Source of the DNA: Ancylostoma caninum
Taxonomy: Eukaryota; Nematoda; Chromadorea; Rhabditida; Ancylostomatidae
Reading direction: 5' to 3'
Assembly (NCBI GenBank): GCA_037903475.1
Contig: JBAJFG010000002.1
Span: 992,001 to 1,056,000, forward strand
Length of the DNA stretch: 64,000 nt
The position numbers and the translations under genes were made by a program. Each line of letters begins with the position of its first letter. Position 1 is the first letter of the stretch. Below the pieces are notes generated by a model. It saw only the letters and a program-made list of their open reading frames with translations, made no database searches and was not told the DNA's origin. Shown one piece after another: positions 10,480-23,089 of the stretch.

Positions 10480-12790
10480 GCCTGAGAACAGGATTCTGTT
10501 GCGCAGGTATTGCCATATTGGTACTCCTATGGTGTGCGCAAAGGACGTGCAAACATCAGAGACACAGGGGAAGGGAAATCCCAATTATCAGAAGGTGCGC
10601 CTGGAGACGCTCTCGTTACTGGCTCAGATGCGCACATGGAATGCGATGGTTCTGTACCAAAATGTGTATCTAGTAATTACCACTTGTTTCAAAGGTCTGA
10701 AATGTGTGCTTTTCAGAGATCTTATACGCTTCATTTTGTCTAGAAAAACAATAAATCAACTCTAGTGCATCCAACCACATCTTAGAAGAGAAGTGCAAGA
10801 GAATACCTGAGCAGATCAACATGGAGGTACGCTTCGAAGCATTGCTTTATTTTGTTCAACTGCACATGCATTTGTATCAATTTGGCATATTGTGCCAACG
10901 TAATGGAGTGTTGAACAGAGTGGTATTCAAACACATTCAATTCTTATTCATCTACTAAATGGGCTTTGAGAGATGTCTCCCGGATGTGCACTTTGCCTAC
11001 AGGTGTCCCTTTGACTCATTAGAAGGCATCAAATTGTTGCTCTATTAAAATCGACTTCGTAGGACTTACATAGTTCAGCAAGGTGCAGTGCCACAGCAAA
11101 ATATATGTGAGTTGAAAAGACAAACTCACTCAAAATCAAATCCTGGAAGCAAATTCTCACTGACAATGCGATCCTTTGCGATCAGAACAGCGGACGCGGA
11201 CGTCCTGGAAAACTGTGTGAGTTTTAGTCTTATCTCGACCATTCGACTTACATTCCCTGTTTGCTTCAGCTGTATTCTACCCCTTCTGGATCACAGTGCA
11301 TTTCTACGGATATACATACCTCTTTCCGGTGAATCACTGTCATTGTTTTGTCGAGGCTTGGTTTTGTCTGAGCATTCCTTCCGGGTTTCTGTATCTTTGT
11401 CTACCACATTCTTTTATTTTTTTTTGGATTGCTAAGCCACGTCCCGTGATCTAACGAGCGCTCCGTTTTCCGCACTTAAGAAAGCGCGATTATTACTGGA
11501 TATTGCGGTAGAGTTTACCATGTTGAGATGATTTTTATTAGTAGCATAGCACATACGTAGGTCCATCAAGCTCTCTATTCCATTATCTAAGAAACCATAC
11601 ACTGCTGAACAAACAAGGTACTTAGGTATCTACTCAGTAGTTGTACATAATCGCTAACCTGTAACCTACGTATACTTCGAGTTTCGTTACATTTTGAACA
11701 AAAAGCATGCCAATGTTGATGATTCTTTTCTGAAGCTGTCCGTAGCACACCTGAAGCTTTAAAACAGTATTAATGGACAATTCTGCATCGAACTTCTTTT
11801 GTATGAATTAATTCAACTTGGGACTTTAGATTTGGCCCTCGCAAAGCCTTCCCACAGTTGATTTTTGAAGAAATAAAAATTTTTGCGGCTGAAATTTTCA
11901 CTGCGACAAGTGCTCGTGCGGTAGATTATTTATGAGTAGATCTACAAAGGATAGCTCATACCAATTTGTTTGCTGACGGTCAAATACGAACCAGTCCTCC
12001 GGTACTTTTTTCTTCAAAACTTTCCTTTCCTTGCTCCATAAAGAGGCTTCATCCAGTCAGTAATTTATTTCTTTCAATCCTCTCGACGCTCAAAGCCAGA
12101 TTTCCTTTCTGTTTTTGATTCTCTCCCATTGAAAAAATCCTTCAAAGCTTTCAAAATAACGACACATACTGGGCTGATTAACTGGTTACTCGATCTGAAC
12201 GTCTTCCTGCACAAGTGTACCTTAAACCTCAAGAACAACCAAATGTACATGTTGAAGTGTCGGGAAGTGCAAACCTCAAGCTAACAAGTGAACAATAACG
12301 ATCCTGTTAAATAAGCAAAAACCGAATGAAAAATTAAAAGGTGGACGTTTTTACGTTGTCACCATAACTTTGGCCCACCCCGTAGAGTGTTTATTTCTGG
12401 CTGAACCTAGGTACCTCTTTAAATTTCGTCTTCACCTTTATTATGAGATAGCTGAGCTTGGCAACATCCCGAGTCAAAGCGCCGCTCTGTTCCAATCAAT
12501 CAAAAGATTTTCATGTTCGACTCTCCTTAAAAACTGGCACTATGATTGTGAGATAAAGTGGATTTTGAGCTGTTAGCCAAGATAGGTATTGGTCTTTATC
12601 GCAACCAACGTTCGGCTTTTCGTTGGCCTACAGAAGCACGTTTCTCCAGGAAACGTCATTGCGAATCGGCACTACTGAAGTTATAGGAAGAGGAATAAGT
12701 TGAGAAAAATTGTAATACAAGAAAATCATGCGCCCATATCAACAAGCGCATTAAACATAACATAGGTACATATTGGTACCATTCGGAACT
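10480..12790. other. No gene recognised
   Basis: Low-information region between mariner and CR1 remnants. The longest frame (11088-11435) has no recognisable domain. No terminal repeats or RNA genes identified. Confidence 0.4.
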
Positions 12791-12803
12791 CTAATGGAGA
12801 TTT

Positions 12804-14482
12804 TTGCAAAAAGATAAAGGGAAAGCTGGAGAATTTGCAGCTTTTTTTCAAACCAGTACAGAAGAGGAATATCCAGCAGATGATGTAGGTGGTCGGTCTT
12901 TTTCATCCTCAATTATTGACTTTCTAGACATCGATAGCGAACTTGTATATGAAACCCTATTCCTCCCGGCTCGAAGCTCCCATAGTCCAGACGGTATACC
13001 CTATATCTTCCTTAAGAAGGCTGCCTTAGGGCTGACATCTGACTTAATCCTTACCCTTAGGTTCAATAGATCTCTCCTTTGTGGACAAGTGCCATCCATC
13101 TGGTGCGTAGGTCATGTTAGGCCTAATTTCAAAAAAAAAGGTTACCGAATGAACGTTAGTAATTATAGACCAATCTGTTTGACAAGTTGCACCAGTAAAG
13201 TTATGTAAAGAATTGTTTGCAAAGAGCTTTACCGTTACCTTGAAGCCAACGAACTTATATCAAAAGCTCAGCACGGTTTTTCGAAAAAAAGTCTACCACT
13301 AGAGCTTTAACATCTACAATTCCTATCTGGCAAAGAACTTCAACGGATACGTAACTGTCTGCCTTATTTATTACCGTAAAGCTTTTGACTCACCATTAGA
13401 TCTCCTATTTGCAATAATAGCAGCTTATGGGATTCGCGGTAGTCTGCTTAAATTTCTGAAATCTTTCTTAGACGACCGGATCCAGCAGGTTCTCATTAAT
13501 AAAACCTCAAGATCATACTCTACAGCCAGCGGAGTTCCCCAGGGCACCTGTATCGGTCCCCTGATGTTTATTCTGTACATGAATGATTTGGCGACCTGCC
13601 TTCATCCAGGAATCCATTGTTCAATTTATGCGAATGACTGTAAGCTTCATTCTGTCAACAATCAACAAGTTATGCAGCCCGCTCTAGACGCAATACTCAG
13701 CTGATCTTCTACATAGGGCCTGGAAATATCATACGAAAAGACCACGGTCATGCTTTTTGGCTCGCACTACCCTCAGGACTGCCACCTCTACCTAGGTAAC
13801 CATGAACTGCAAATTGCCACCTCAATTCGAGATCTTGGTCGATATCTTGGATATCGAATAATCGATATCCATATCTTGGTCGAGATCGAGAACTTTCTCC
13901 AACATAATCAGTTTTGACAGCTACATTGCCAACACAGTCAACCGTGCCCCTGTTAGATCGAACCATATTTTGAAAGCTTTCTCAATTCGGAAAGTGGATG
14001 TACTCTTTAGGCTCTTCGAGATTTACGTTAGACCTATGCTAGAGTACTGTACTCCCTCATGGTCCTCTTGCAGGCGTGGCTTGATCGACCATATAGAAAA
14101 CTTTCGAAAGAGGTTTTCTTATCGAATATTCAGAAGAATTGGAGTTTTTGGTCTGTTCTACTTCGAAAGATTATCTCGACTCAATAGCACTTCATTAGCC
14201 TTCAAGAGTATGATCTATGACCAAAACCTAGTTTTTAAAATAGCCTCCGGAACAGCTGGCATCGATTTGAGCTCCCTTTTCTCCCTATCAAGCTTTAATG
14301 GCGAGACAAGAAGTCATACTTGGAAATTCGTCATAGGAAAAGCCTGGTCTCAGAAATACCGCAAATCATCTGTGATCCAACCTGTTCGAATGTGGAATGA
14401 ATTGCATTCAACAGTTGTATCTTCCTTTTCATCAACTACTTCTAAACTTATGACACTAATGAAGCAGAGGGGGTTTCATTGA
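12804..14482 (+). mobile_element. CR1/jockey-clade non-LTR reverse transcriptase, degraded
   Basis: Plus strand, several frames. 12804-13208: SPDGIPYIFLKKA, LCGQVPSIW, FKKKGYRMNVSNYRPICLTS. Then AQHGFSKK, YYRKAFDSP, ASGVPQGTCIGPLMFILYMN and IYANDCKL, where YADD has become YAND. 13970-14482: the C-terminal KVDVLFRLFEIYVRPMLEYC and WSSCRRGLIDHIENFRKR, then VRMWNELHSTVVSS. Stops and frameshifts near 13205, 13310 and 13705. No endonuclease half is seen upstream, as expected of a 5'-truncated insertion. Confidence 0.88.
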
Positions 14483-14489
14483 AACTATA

Positions 14490-15600
14490 TTTGAAATTGT
14501 GAGAAAATGTGTTGGAATCTTCTTCATCTCTCAGTGTGCACCGTCTCATTCCGGCAATAAGCTTACACCAGTATCCAGACCACTGCGGCACCCAGGCTCG
14601 CTGGACTGACAATCGAAGGAGGGAACTTGGCGCTTGCGACATTGCTGGGAAACAGCTCTGCGAAAGTCGACCTTGTTACTAACAACATTCCAACGTTATG
14701 TTTTTCACAATTTGCCACCTACGGATTAATGAAATCAGAATCTAAATGCATCAGAAAGTGTTCATGTGCGTTTCTCTGAAACGGAAGCCATCAAACCAGA
14801 GTTCAACAACGGAGTTGGTAGAGTTCTCTAGGACGAATGAAAAGGAGGTGTTTCGAACCAATTTGCTAATGGCCTTTTTGGAATATCACGCAGAAACAGG
14901 AATTGGAAAACGCGATGTCTATGAATTTTTGGATGTTTTCTGCCTTTCTGCGGTTGTTTTCGAACTGCAATAGACGCCCACTAAGCGTATGGCAGAGAAG
15001 AGCACGATTCGCCCATAATTCCATTACTATGAATGGTTGTTCCACGGCATCTATTGTGAATTGTATGGTTTTGTAAAAAAAAAAAGACAACAAAGCCTAT
15101 TATGTATGTACAGGAAGTTTAATTATTTGATTTCTACGAAGCTGTATAGCATCAAAATGCGATCTCCTTCTACGTTTACAGAATTCAAGAACTTACGGCT
15201 GAAAAGAATAGGTAGGCCGGAATTCTCCACATGAAGCAATGAGAGAAAGACCTACGACTTTCTGTTCGATTCTTAGAAGCCATACCGAAGGAATATCGCC
15301 GTTATTGCATACCAACACTACAATAAGTCCCACATCGGTAGAAGCCGCATGTTTTCCCATACCATGAGCTATTTCTTTGCTGATTTCATAACGAGGAAGA
15401 GCAGAATAACACTTTTCTCCGAAGAACGACACAAATTCATATTTCATGTTTCATGGGGAACTCACTTCATCGATGCATCGCTTTGCGGAAGAAATTGGTC
15501 AGTCTCTAAGGAGAAAGGTGGAAACACTTGGAGGACGAATCTCACAGTATGTCATACAGTATCTCCAGACTTCGCCAGTTCGAAATGAATAAAAATGAAT
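14490..15600. other. No gene recognised
   Basis: Short frames only (14746-14973, 15193-15447). Nothing could be tied to a family, and no terminal repeats were found. Confidence 0.35.
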
Positions 15601-15604
15601 TGGC

Positions 15605-16465
15605 GATTTGAGAGACTAGCGCCCCTTCGAGGCTAGGGAATGGGGTGGGGCAGATACGTGGGGCATGCACTTGCCATATCCCCACAAAATTGACAATGAA
15701 GCAGAACTAATCATTAAATGGGCCCAAACATGAACTCCTTGTTATGAGTAGAGTATGAGTGTGACAAGTCCGTTCTCCATCGTAGGGCGAATCCGTGCGT
15801 ACTCCTCACTACTGGGCCAATGCAGATGCCTTTTCCATCGGCAGAACTATATCCTGTCGTTCTTCACACTATTGGGCCAAAGCAAACTCGTATCCTGGTA
15901 ATCTCCACACTACTGGGCCACAGCGGGTTTTTTCGTGGACCTGGCGTCATCTTCACTGTTGGGCCACAACAGAACCGTTTACTGTCGGTCGAACCGTATC
16001 CTGGTATTCTACGCCTTATTGAGTCACAGGGGCCACGGCAGACCCTTCTTCTATCTCACGGTCCGCATTCTGGCGTCTTCCTCACAGCTAGGCCATGCCG
16101 GACCCGTTCTCCATGGGAGGACTCACATCCCAGCCTTCTCAACACTATCGCACCAAAGTAAACCCGTATTCTGACGTCCTCCACACCATTCGGCCATTGT
16201 GGGCCCTCTCTCCATCGGTGGACCCGCATTCTGGCGTCTTCTTCACTGTATGGCCACAGCGAAACCGTTCACTGTCGGATGAACCATATCCTGGTGTTCT
16301 CCACTTCATTGAGTCACAGCGTACCCATCTTATATTGGCGAACCCGTATTCTGACGTCTTCCGCACTGGTGGGCCAGACCGGACCCTTACTCCTCGGTGG
16401 ACCCAAATCTTAGCGTTCTCCACGTTATTGAGGCAGAACGGACTGATCCTATAATGGCGGACCAG
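15605..16465 (+). repeat. Second copy of the head-plus-minisatellite repeat
   Basis: Its head (15605-15790) aligns with 2460-2655: GGGGTGGGGCAG, CTAATCATTAAATGGGCC, GTATGAGT, TTCTCCATCGTAGGGCG. About eleven roughly 60-bp units follow, with GTATCCTGGTGTTCTCCAC and GGCCACAGCG. The right part (from 16104) forms one arm of the inverted repeat with 18791-20409. Confidence 0.8.
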
Positions 16466-16808
16466 TACACCGTTTGTAAATCTCGAAAGTAATGGTATTA
16501 TTCAGATGTTATAGTTGAATATATGTTGATTTTGATCAACTATTGGTTGAGTGGTTGCAAATGTCATGCTTTGCTGTATTGAAGCATCACTCTGTATGCT
16601 ACTGCACAAGCTTCCTCGAAACGAACGGGTGTCGTGACTGCATAATCGCAGCGAGAACTCAGCAGGGGACGCTTCAGGCACCTCCACTAAGAGATAGGCG
16701 GATTCTATGAGAACCTTGCAAATTCCTGGAACGTAGTTGGTGGCTGGACCTACGCGGTCGGCTCATTTGGTGGATCTTTAGAGGTCTCCACAGATGAGCC
16801 GGCCACGC

Positions 16809-17460
16809 AGTAGAGTTTTGACCAAATCGAATAAAATAATACATTCATTAAACATTCGAATATTTATTCGAATGTTCGAATATTTATTCGAATAACATTC
16901 CATTTGGTAAAAACAATAACAAAGAATATTAAAGCGAAAGCCTTTTCACGAACGACGGGTTTCATCCACTCTACGATCCTTTAATGATGGTTACAGACCT
17001 CAAGTGGGATTGGCGTTCTTGAGCTCAGGAGTTTCAACCAATTGCAATTCTAAAACCGATAAGGGACCAACTCCACAGCAGCACAAGCTCCCACTCATGA
17101 GAAGGTTGTGAGAAATTTCAAAACGGCAAATGAAACTTACTACCCAAAACGTTTCATGCCCGTTGTGATTGGCAATCATATCGCCTTGTTCGAGGTACAG
17201 AATGTTTTTACCAAATGGAATGCTATTCGAATAAATATTCGAACATTCGAATATTCGAAAGTTCGAATATTCGAAAATTCGGTGCTTCGCAAAAATTCGG
17301 AAATTCGAATATTCAAAAATTCGGGGATCCCTGGAAATTCGAAAATCCGAATATTCGGTGGGTTCAGAAAATTTGGAAGTTCGAATATTCGAAAATTCGG
17401 GGCTCCCCAAAAATTCGAATGTTCGAATATTCGGAAAATATTTTCGAATGTAAAACACTA
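16809..17460. mobile_element. TTCGAA-rich element, copy B (internally deleted)
   Basis: Begins TAGAGTTTTGACCAAATCG and ends ATTTTCGAATGTAAAACACT, the two ends of copy A. The left subterminal array is reduced to about 60 bp and most of the centre is missing. 16920-17460 aligns with 7730-8260 of copy A. Confidence 0.8.
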
Positions 17461-17809
17461 CCGCGTAGGTCTAGCCACCACCCACGTTCCGAGAATCTGC
17501 AAGGTTCTCATAGAATCCGCCTCTTTTAGTAGAGGTGCCTGAAGCGCCGCAACAGAGGAAAGGTGGTTTCCCTGCTGCGTACATTGCGCAGCCTGAAAGC
17601 TTTAAACACTCTCAACCCTATGCTGCGGGACCGCCAGCGAAGGTGATGAAATTACTACCCCGTGCATACGGGAGAGCCAGCAGTGACGTGACTGGCGAGT
17701 CCCGAAACGAACGTGTCTGAGTCCCTAAAAATCAGCCATTTCGCCTCGTAGTCCGCGCCTCAAGATTACTGGTGTCTATGAGTGCCGCCGTGTTGTAATT
17801 GAACAAAAT
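17461..17809. other. Spacer of the inverted repeat
   Basis: The first 90 bp repeat 18842-18935 (GCGTAGGTCTAGCCACC; GGTTCTCATAGAATCCGCC). The rest reads openly for 61 codons (17535-17720) with no recognised domain. It may be a retrotransposon leader. Confidence 0.4.
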
Positions 17810-18790
17810 ATGCCATGGTAGTGGATGTAGAGGTATTGAGACTGTGATAATAATAATGTTGGGTGTATAGAAAAGTGGTTCAGTTACCTTAATCATGAAT
17901 GAGCTTCCAACTATCAACAAAAAAACGTCAGCTGTACAAAAGAAACACTCCGTGTTACTCCGTTCCTCATTACTACTTCTGTTTACCAACTGCATGCTTG
18001 TGCGTTGATGTCAAAACCAACAGAACTTCTATAACAAGAAGTCGGAGTATGTCTGGGAAAAAAGATTAGGAGGATCTCAAGATTTGGTGTGAGCTTTGAA
18101 TTCCATAACTAACGGTTATGTACTTAGAAAGAGTTTAAACGAAGCAGTAGTCGGAAATTAGCTAAACATAGGGAAGAATGCTAAAATAAAAAAAGTAAAA
18201 TTCATTAATAGTTTGCGGTTCACTTACTCCATTTACTTAGTTCTGGAGGAAAGGCTTGAATAACCTGAAGTTTAGTTGAAACTGCTGGTTTCTCAAGTGT
18301 CTAGAAAAGTACATGCGTACGTTTCACCGGAGAAATTTTCGTCGCCAATGTCGTATACCTCGTAGGATTGCAGTTTCAAAGCTTTCAAATGCAGTTGGTG
18401 GCTTTCGAATGCGTGCAAAGATACGAGCAGGTTTTGGGGAAATTGAGGTTGAAATGAGAAATTCGACTGAGGTTTCAACTGGAATGGTTCTCCAGCGAGA
18501 AAATGGAACTGAAGTAACAGTTGCTACGCAAAACACTTCCAAATATTCGAGTTTTCGACCTAAAATTTTCGAATATTCGAATTTTCGAATATCGCGAGGC
18601 CATCGAATTTCCGAATATTCGAATTTTCGAATTTTTTGGGACCCCCGAATTTTCGAATATTCAAACTTTCAAATTTTTCAGAACCTCCGAATTTTCGAAT
18701 ATTCGAATTTTCGAATATTCGAACATTCGAATAAATATTCGAATGTTTTAAAGAATCTATTGTTTTATTCGATTCGGTCAAAACTCTACT
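17810..18790. mobile_element. TTCGAA-rich element, copy C (truncated, inverted)
   Basis: Reverse complement of 6721-7720 of copy A, from CAATTACAACAC to the GTCAAAACTCTA end. The other terminus is absent. Its array (18530-18770) encodes a 14-residue period RIFEYSNFRIF in one frame, a by-product of the 42-bp unit. Confidence 0.8.
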
Positions 18791-19079
18791 GCGCGGCCGG
18801 CTCATCTGTGGAGACCTCTAAAGCATCCACCAAATGAGCCGACCGCGTAGGTCCAGCCACCAACCACGTTCCAAGAATTTGCAAGGTTCTCATAGAATCC
18901 GCCTATCTCTTAGTGGAGGTGCCTGAAGCGTCCCCTGCTGAGTTCTCGCTGCGATTATGCAGTCACGACACCCGTTCGTTTCGAGGAAGCTTGTGCAGTA
19001 GCATACAGAGTGATGCTTCAATAGAGCAAAGCATGACATTGTGCAACCACTCAACCAATAGTTGATCAAAATCAACATA

Positions 19080-19982
19080 CAGGGTGCGTCATAATTATTG
19101 ACGCACTGAAGTTGTGCTGTAGAAAGAACAGCATCCTGAAAACCACTATATATGCATATCCAAAATGAGGGTCATGTCCTGGCGAACACAAAAAATCCAC
19201 GCCTGTTAGGAGAGCGCTCTCTCCTTGTAAAAGCAGCCATGAAGATAGCAGCAGAGAATATCGCCGATGCGCCGCAACTGAAGTTCGTCCATTATTCCTC
19301 CATATTATAAAGTGGGTAAGCTATAGGAAAACGATACTCCTATGGGAAAAGGGGCAGGTCTTACTCCCCAAGTATCACATGAAAGCATATCCTTGTTCGC
19401 AAGTCTTGTCGTGTTCCCGCCAAAGAAAGGCATCTATGTTTTACTATAGAAAAATTTTTCCTTTCCTTGTTTCTCATTCAAGCAACCTTCTAAGGGCACA
19501 TTTTCTCGCTCATCTCAGTTCTCATCACAAGGTGAATTCATAGGTACTTTGGCAGGACTTGGCTGCTGTGCAAGAGACAAAAGTGGTACGGGCCCAGTTT
19601 CAGAAATTTACTTGAGGGACTTCAATTTAGCAGAGAATAGGCTTCCTTGTGAACCGAGTTCCAGTCCACGGATGACCCCATACGGAAATCTTAGAGAGCA
19701 AGAGCTGCGCTATCATCCACAGAAACATCAAGCTCCCAAATGCTTATATATTCAAGATATAGGACAAAGTAGACCTGAGTTAGTTGCGGCGCAGAGGCTG
19801 TGCGATCCCTCGTCGTCTCTGTGAGTGCTTCAGCAAGGAAAGAGCTTGCTGTGAACAAGAGTGTATTTATTCGGATCGCCAAGACATGGGCTTTATTCTG
19901 CATATGCTTATTTGGAATGTTTTTGCATATTGTCTTTTCTACAGATTCATTTTAGGTGCGTCAATAATTCTGACGCACCCTG
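19080..19982. mobile_element. TA-target DNA transposon, 903 bp, in the right arm
   Basis: Terminal repeats CAGGGTGCGTCATAATTATT and CAGGGTGCGTCAGAATTATT extend to GACGCAC, and each end is itself palindromic (TGCGTCA..TGACGCA). It is flanked by TA (19078-19079, 19983-19984). The uninterrupted site CAACATATATTCAAC is present in the left arm (reverse strand near 16515-16530), proving insertion. The single frame 19549-19824 resembles no transposase I know, so this may be non-autonomous. Confidence 0.92.
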
Positions 19983-20639
19983 TATATTCAACTATAACAT
20001 CTGAATAATACCATTACTTTCGAGATTCACAAACGGTATACTGGTCCGCCATTATAGGATCAGTCCGTTCTGCCTCAATAACGTGGAGAACGCTAAGATT
20101 TGGGTCCACCGAGGAGTAAGGGTCCGGTGTGGCCCACCAGTGCGGAAGACGTCAGAATACGGGTCCGCCAATATAAGATGGGTACGCTGTGACTCAATGA
20201 AGTGGAGAACACCAGGATATGGTTCATCCGACAGTGAACGGTTTCGCTGTGGCCATACAGTGAAGAAGACGCCAGAATGCGGGTCCACCGATGGAGAGAG
20301 GGACCACCATGGCCGAATGGTGTGGAGGACTTCAGAATACGGGTTTACTTTGGTGGGATAGTGTTGAGAAGGCCGGGATGCGAGTCCTCCCATGGAGAAC
20401 GGGTCCGGCTACTGTGGAAGCCCTCATGGTGAATTGTCCTTGCCTGCTCCTTATCCGCCTCAGAACGATCTGATCCTGTTGGGATTGTAAGTCTGATTGA
20501 AGAACACTTGCCTCTACTTATTTCAAATTTGGGACAGGAATTCCCGCATGAGTGAATGTTTTTATTCATTTTTTACTGAAGGTAATGATACATTGGGAGA
20601 TGGGACTAAACAGTTAATTTACACGGTTACACTTTATTT

Positions 20640-20876
20640 TTCCCCCAGAGAATGGGTCGATAAATTTTTGAAATTACTTCACAATACATATAAAAATCTT
20701 GTGTTATTTTATTTTTATTGTTATATTAGTTTATTTTTATTATTATTTTTGATACAATTTTTGATAATTATTTATCATTATAATTAAGGTTTTTATTAAT
20801 TTTGTTTTCCGTCTGGGTCCGCAAAAAATGGCGACCCCCTCCCCCTCCCGCCCACTTTCTGCATCCGCCAATGAGT
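20640..20876. mobile_element. hAT-type MITE, copy 2 (left end missing)
   Basis: Matches the family core (AGAGAATGGGTCGATAAATTTT, AT-rich middle, CTCCCCCTCCCGCCC) and ends CTGCATCCGCCAATG, a diverged right terminal repeat. The left terminal repeat is absent. Confidence 0.75.
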
Positions 20877-20879
20877 GGA

Positions 20880-22930
20880 CACCAACAGAAGGCACTGCGG
20901 AGCAGTATCGTTGAAGCTAAAACTATCGCTGCAATTCGTCAAGAATGGAGGCGTGTCGTTTAGGCAATTCGTACTACAGTGGCATCTACAGCAGTATTAA
21001 GGGGTCGAACCGCTCCTCCAAACACCAACTAAGGGATATGTAAAGTAACTGGCGCGGACATGCCGATTTGCATTGAAAAAACAAAACCAAATGTTCTTCA
21101 CACAAATGTATCTTAATTTCTTTGTTTATAGTGGGTGTCCCATTGGTTTTTTGTTGAGTCAAAGGGAATTTCATAGTTTTTTCTGATCGACCTATGTTCG
21201 TGCCGAATTTCGGTAGCGATCGCTGCGATTACCTCCGACGTCTGGAGATGCTATAACACACAATTTGTCAGGGAAACATATTTGCTTTTGTGCTCAAGCA
21301 ACGGAAGTGGGCAAATTGTCACTACACCCTTGAAAAATTTTTTTGCCAGCAGCTTGAGTTATCCGCAGTGAGTTTTCTACCGAACGGATGCACAAGAACT
21401 GCTGGGCGCTACACTTCCGAGTTCAATCTTAAGAATGGAAAACTCATGGTACTCACAGTGTAATGCCAACATAAGTCGTCTCATATGCTCCGCTGCTGCA
21501 GCGGGATAAAACACACAAGCATGTTGCAGTGTCAACATTATAAAGAGTTGAGCATTTGTGCCTCAAAACTCTAATCTACTTTGTATTACTCCGTGGACCT
21601 GTCTCCAACAGGATGTCGCCTTTTCAGGCTTCTACGGCTTCAAATCTGTTGTAAAACTTGTGATGAACAGATTCCACTCGAAAACCACGTCTCAATCTTT
21701 CGAGTGCCAACATGTCAATTTTTAAGCTCCTACAAAAATTTTTCGTTAGATTGTGCACAGATGCCAATGCTTTTTGATTTGGATGGAAAAGCATTTCTTG
21801 CAGCTGACAAGAGAAAGTACACGAGACTACTCAAGGGGAACGAAATGAAACATCCATTTCTGGAGGCATAGTCTCACTTGGTGTTAACGTATGTACATCA
21901 TTTTTGCCGAATGGTCCTGATGCAATAAGGAGAGCACACATGGCTGAAAAATTAGGTGCAACTGATCCAAAATTTTTGCACGTAAGTAATTTTATCGTTA
22001 TCTCGCACAACACCTGTTTGCTTTGGGAATGTCTTCGTCAAGTACAGGCAATCAGTAGCGATGTACTTCCCTTGTATGCGGTCCAAGGCGATATGACATG
22101 GCAATCGATGCTCATCCTTTCTATGATCATTATCCCTTATATCTCTCATCAGTATCACACTGACAGTTGATTTATTTTAAACTGGCAAAGTCTTGGGATA
22201 TTAATAAGCTGTATTCATTGTAGTACGTCAGACTCTGATTCGCATTGGAGATATGCTGCGACGGTAGGATACGAAATCGGAACGCGCCTTGGATTGCACG
22301 TCCGAACATTGCACGATTTCGCACCGCATGTTTCGACCGATACATTTTGCATATTTTCTCTGCAGACTAGGCAACTTTAAAAATCTAGGGACAAAAAACA
22401 CTATTGAAGAGTCAAGCTGGAGAGACAACAACTGAAAAGTTGATCCGATGTGTTTAAACCGCCAAATTCGTCGGATTCCGACTTCAGATCGCAGCGACTT
22501 GCGGCTCCAATGCCGATTCGCAGGCAAAACGTTTCAATAGAGGAGAATCAGTTGTTATCATCGTACTCCGACGAATATCGATACATTGATATAACCTTGC
22601 TCTTCGAACGAGTATGTACAGTATAAAGGCAGCCATAGGATTCTTGTTAATTTCGTTGGTCACTCTTTGTACTTATCCATAAGTTACTTCTCGTACAAAT
22701 CTGTTATTCTTCTACCGTATTCACAATCATTTCCAGAAACTAATATATAATCTATAACCATTGTAATAATAGTATATATTCAGAGTAGAGTCTGTCATCA
22801 GCGTATATGTTTCTGTTAAGGAGCCGTAACCGAAAACTAACTGTTGGACAGCATTTCACATCGGAAACCAAATGAGACTAATGATTTCTTATAAATTACA
22901 GAACTTCAGGGCGGTAGCACAACAACATGT
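20880..22930. other. Gene-poor interval 3' of the cyclase gene
   Basis: Apart from the exon-like frame at 21810-21981, only short frames. No transposon ends recognised. Confidence 0.35.
21810..21981 (+). other. Possible coding exon of an unknown gene
   Basis: A frame open from about 21810 encodes ISGGIVSLGVNVCTSFLPNG, then PDAIRRAHMAEKLGATDPKF, and stops exactly at a strong donor, CAC|GTAAGT (21982). The composition looks like protein rather than noise. I recognise no family. An acceptor-like TTTCTTGCAG at 21795-21804 is followed by an in-frame TGA, which counts against a simple exon. No partner exon found. Confidence 0.25.
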
Positions 22931-22939
22931 GATCAACAC

Positions 22940-23089
22940 TCATTTGCTTTCACGTTGTTCTGATAGCAGTGAGGAATTGTCTTCAAGTGCGCTACGTGTA
23001 TTAGGCTTGTTGAAGCCTGAGTGAGGCTGAGATGATGAACCTTCGCTTGCCGGACCAAGAAGCCAAAAAGTCTCCATAACGCCTTTTCC
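22940..23089 (-). CDS. Guanylate cyclase terminal exon: [12 protein letters not shown] plus tail, stop
   Basis: Acceptor ATTGCAG|GGAAAAG. It encodes [13 protein letters not shown], the universal end of receptor cyclases, and then a Ser/Asn-rich tail of about 36 residues to TGA at 22940-22942. No obvious AATAAA was found close downstream on the minus strand. Confidence 0.95.
   Translation of the reverse strand, partial: GKGVMETFWLLGPASEGSSSQPHSGFNKPNTRSALEDNSSLLSEQRESK

Larger units (their letters stand above)
16104..20409. repeat. Large imperfect inverted repeat (arms about 705 and 714 bp)
   Basis: The left arm 16104-16808 is the reverse complement of 18791-20409 once the 903-bp insertion 19080-19982 is removed. 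Arms include minisatellite units plus a 300-bp unique segment (16500-16808). Between the arms lie TTCGAA element copies B and C in opposite orientation and about 350 bp of spacer (17461-17810). The spacer's first 90 bp (17461-17550) repeat 18842-18935. Arm identity is high, so the structure is fairly young. Confidence 0.85.

Noticed and set aside
15795..16454. Overlapping 75-119 codon frames rich in Pro/Thr/His
   Set aside because: By-products of the roughly 60-bp minisatellite, equally open at 2673-3379 and in the inverted copy at 20052-20393.
18521..18837. Open frames coding Phe/Ser/Asn-rich 14-residue repeats (also 6753-7079, 8000-8240, 17108-17542)
   Set aside because: They follow from the 42-bp TTCGAA arrays, are open in several frames on both strands, and have no start context or conserved partner exons.
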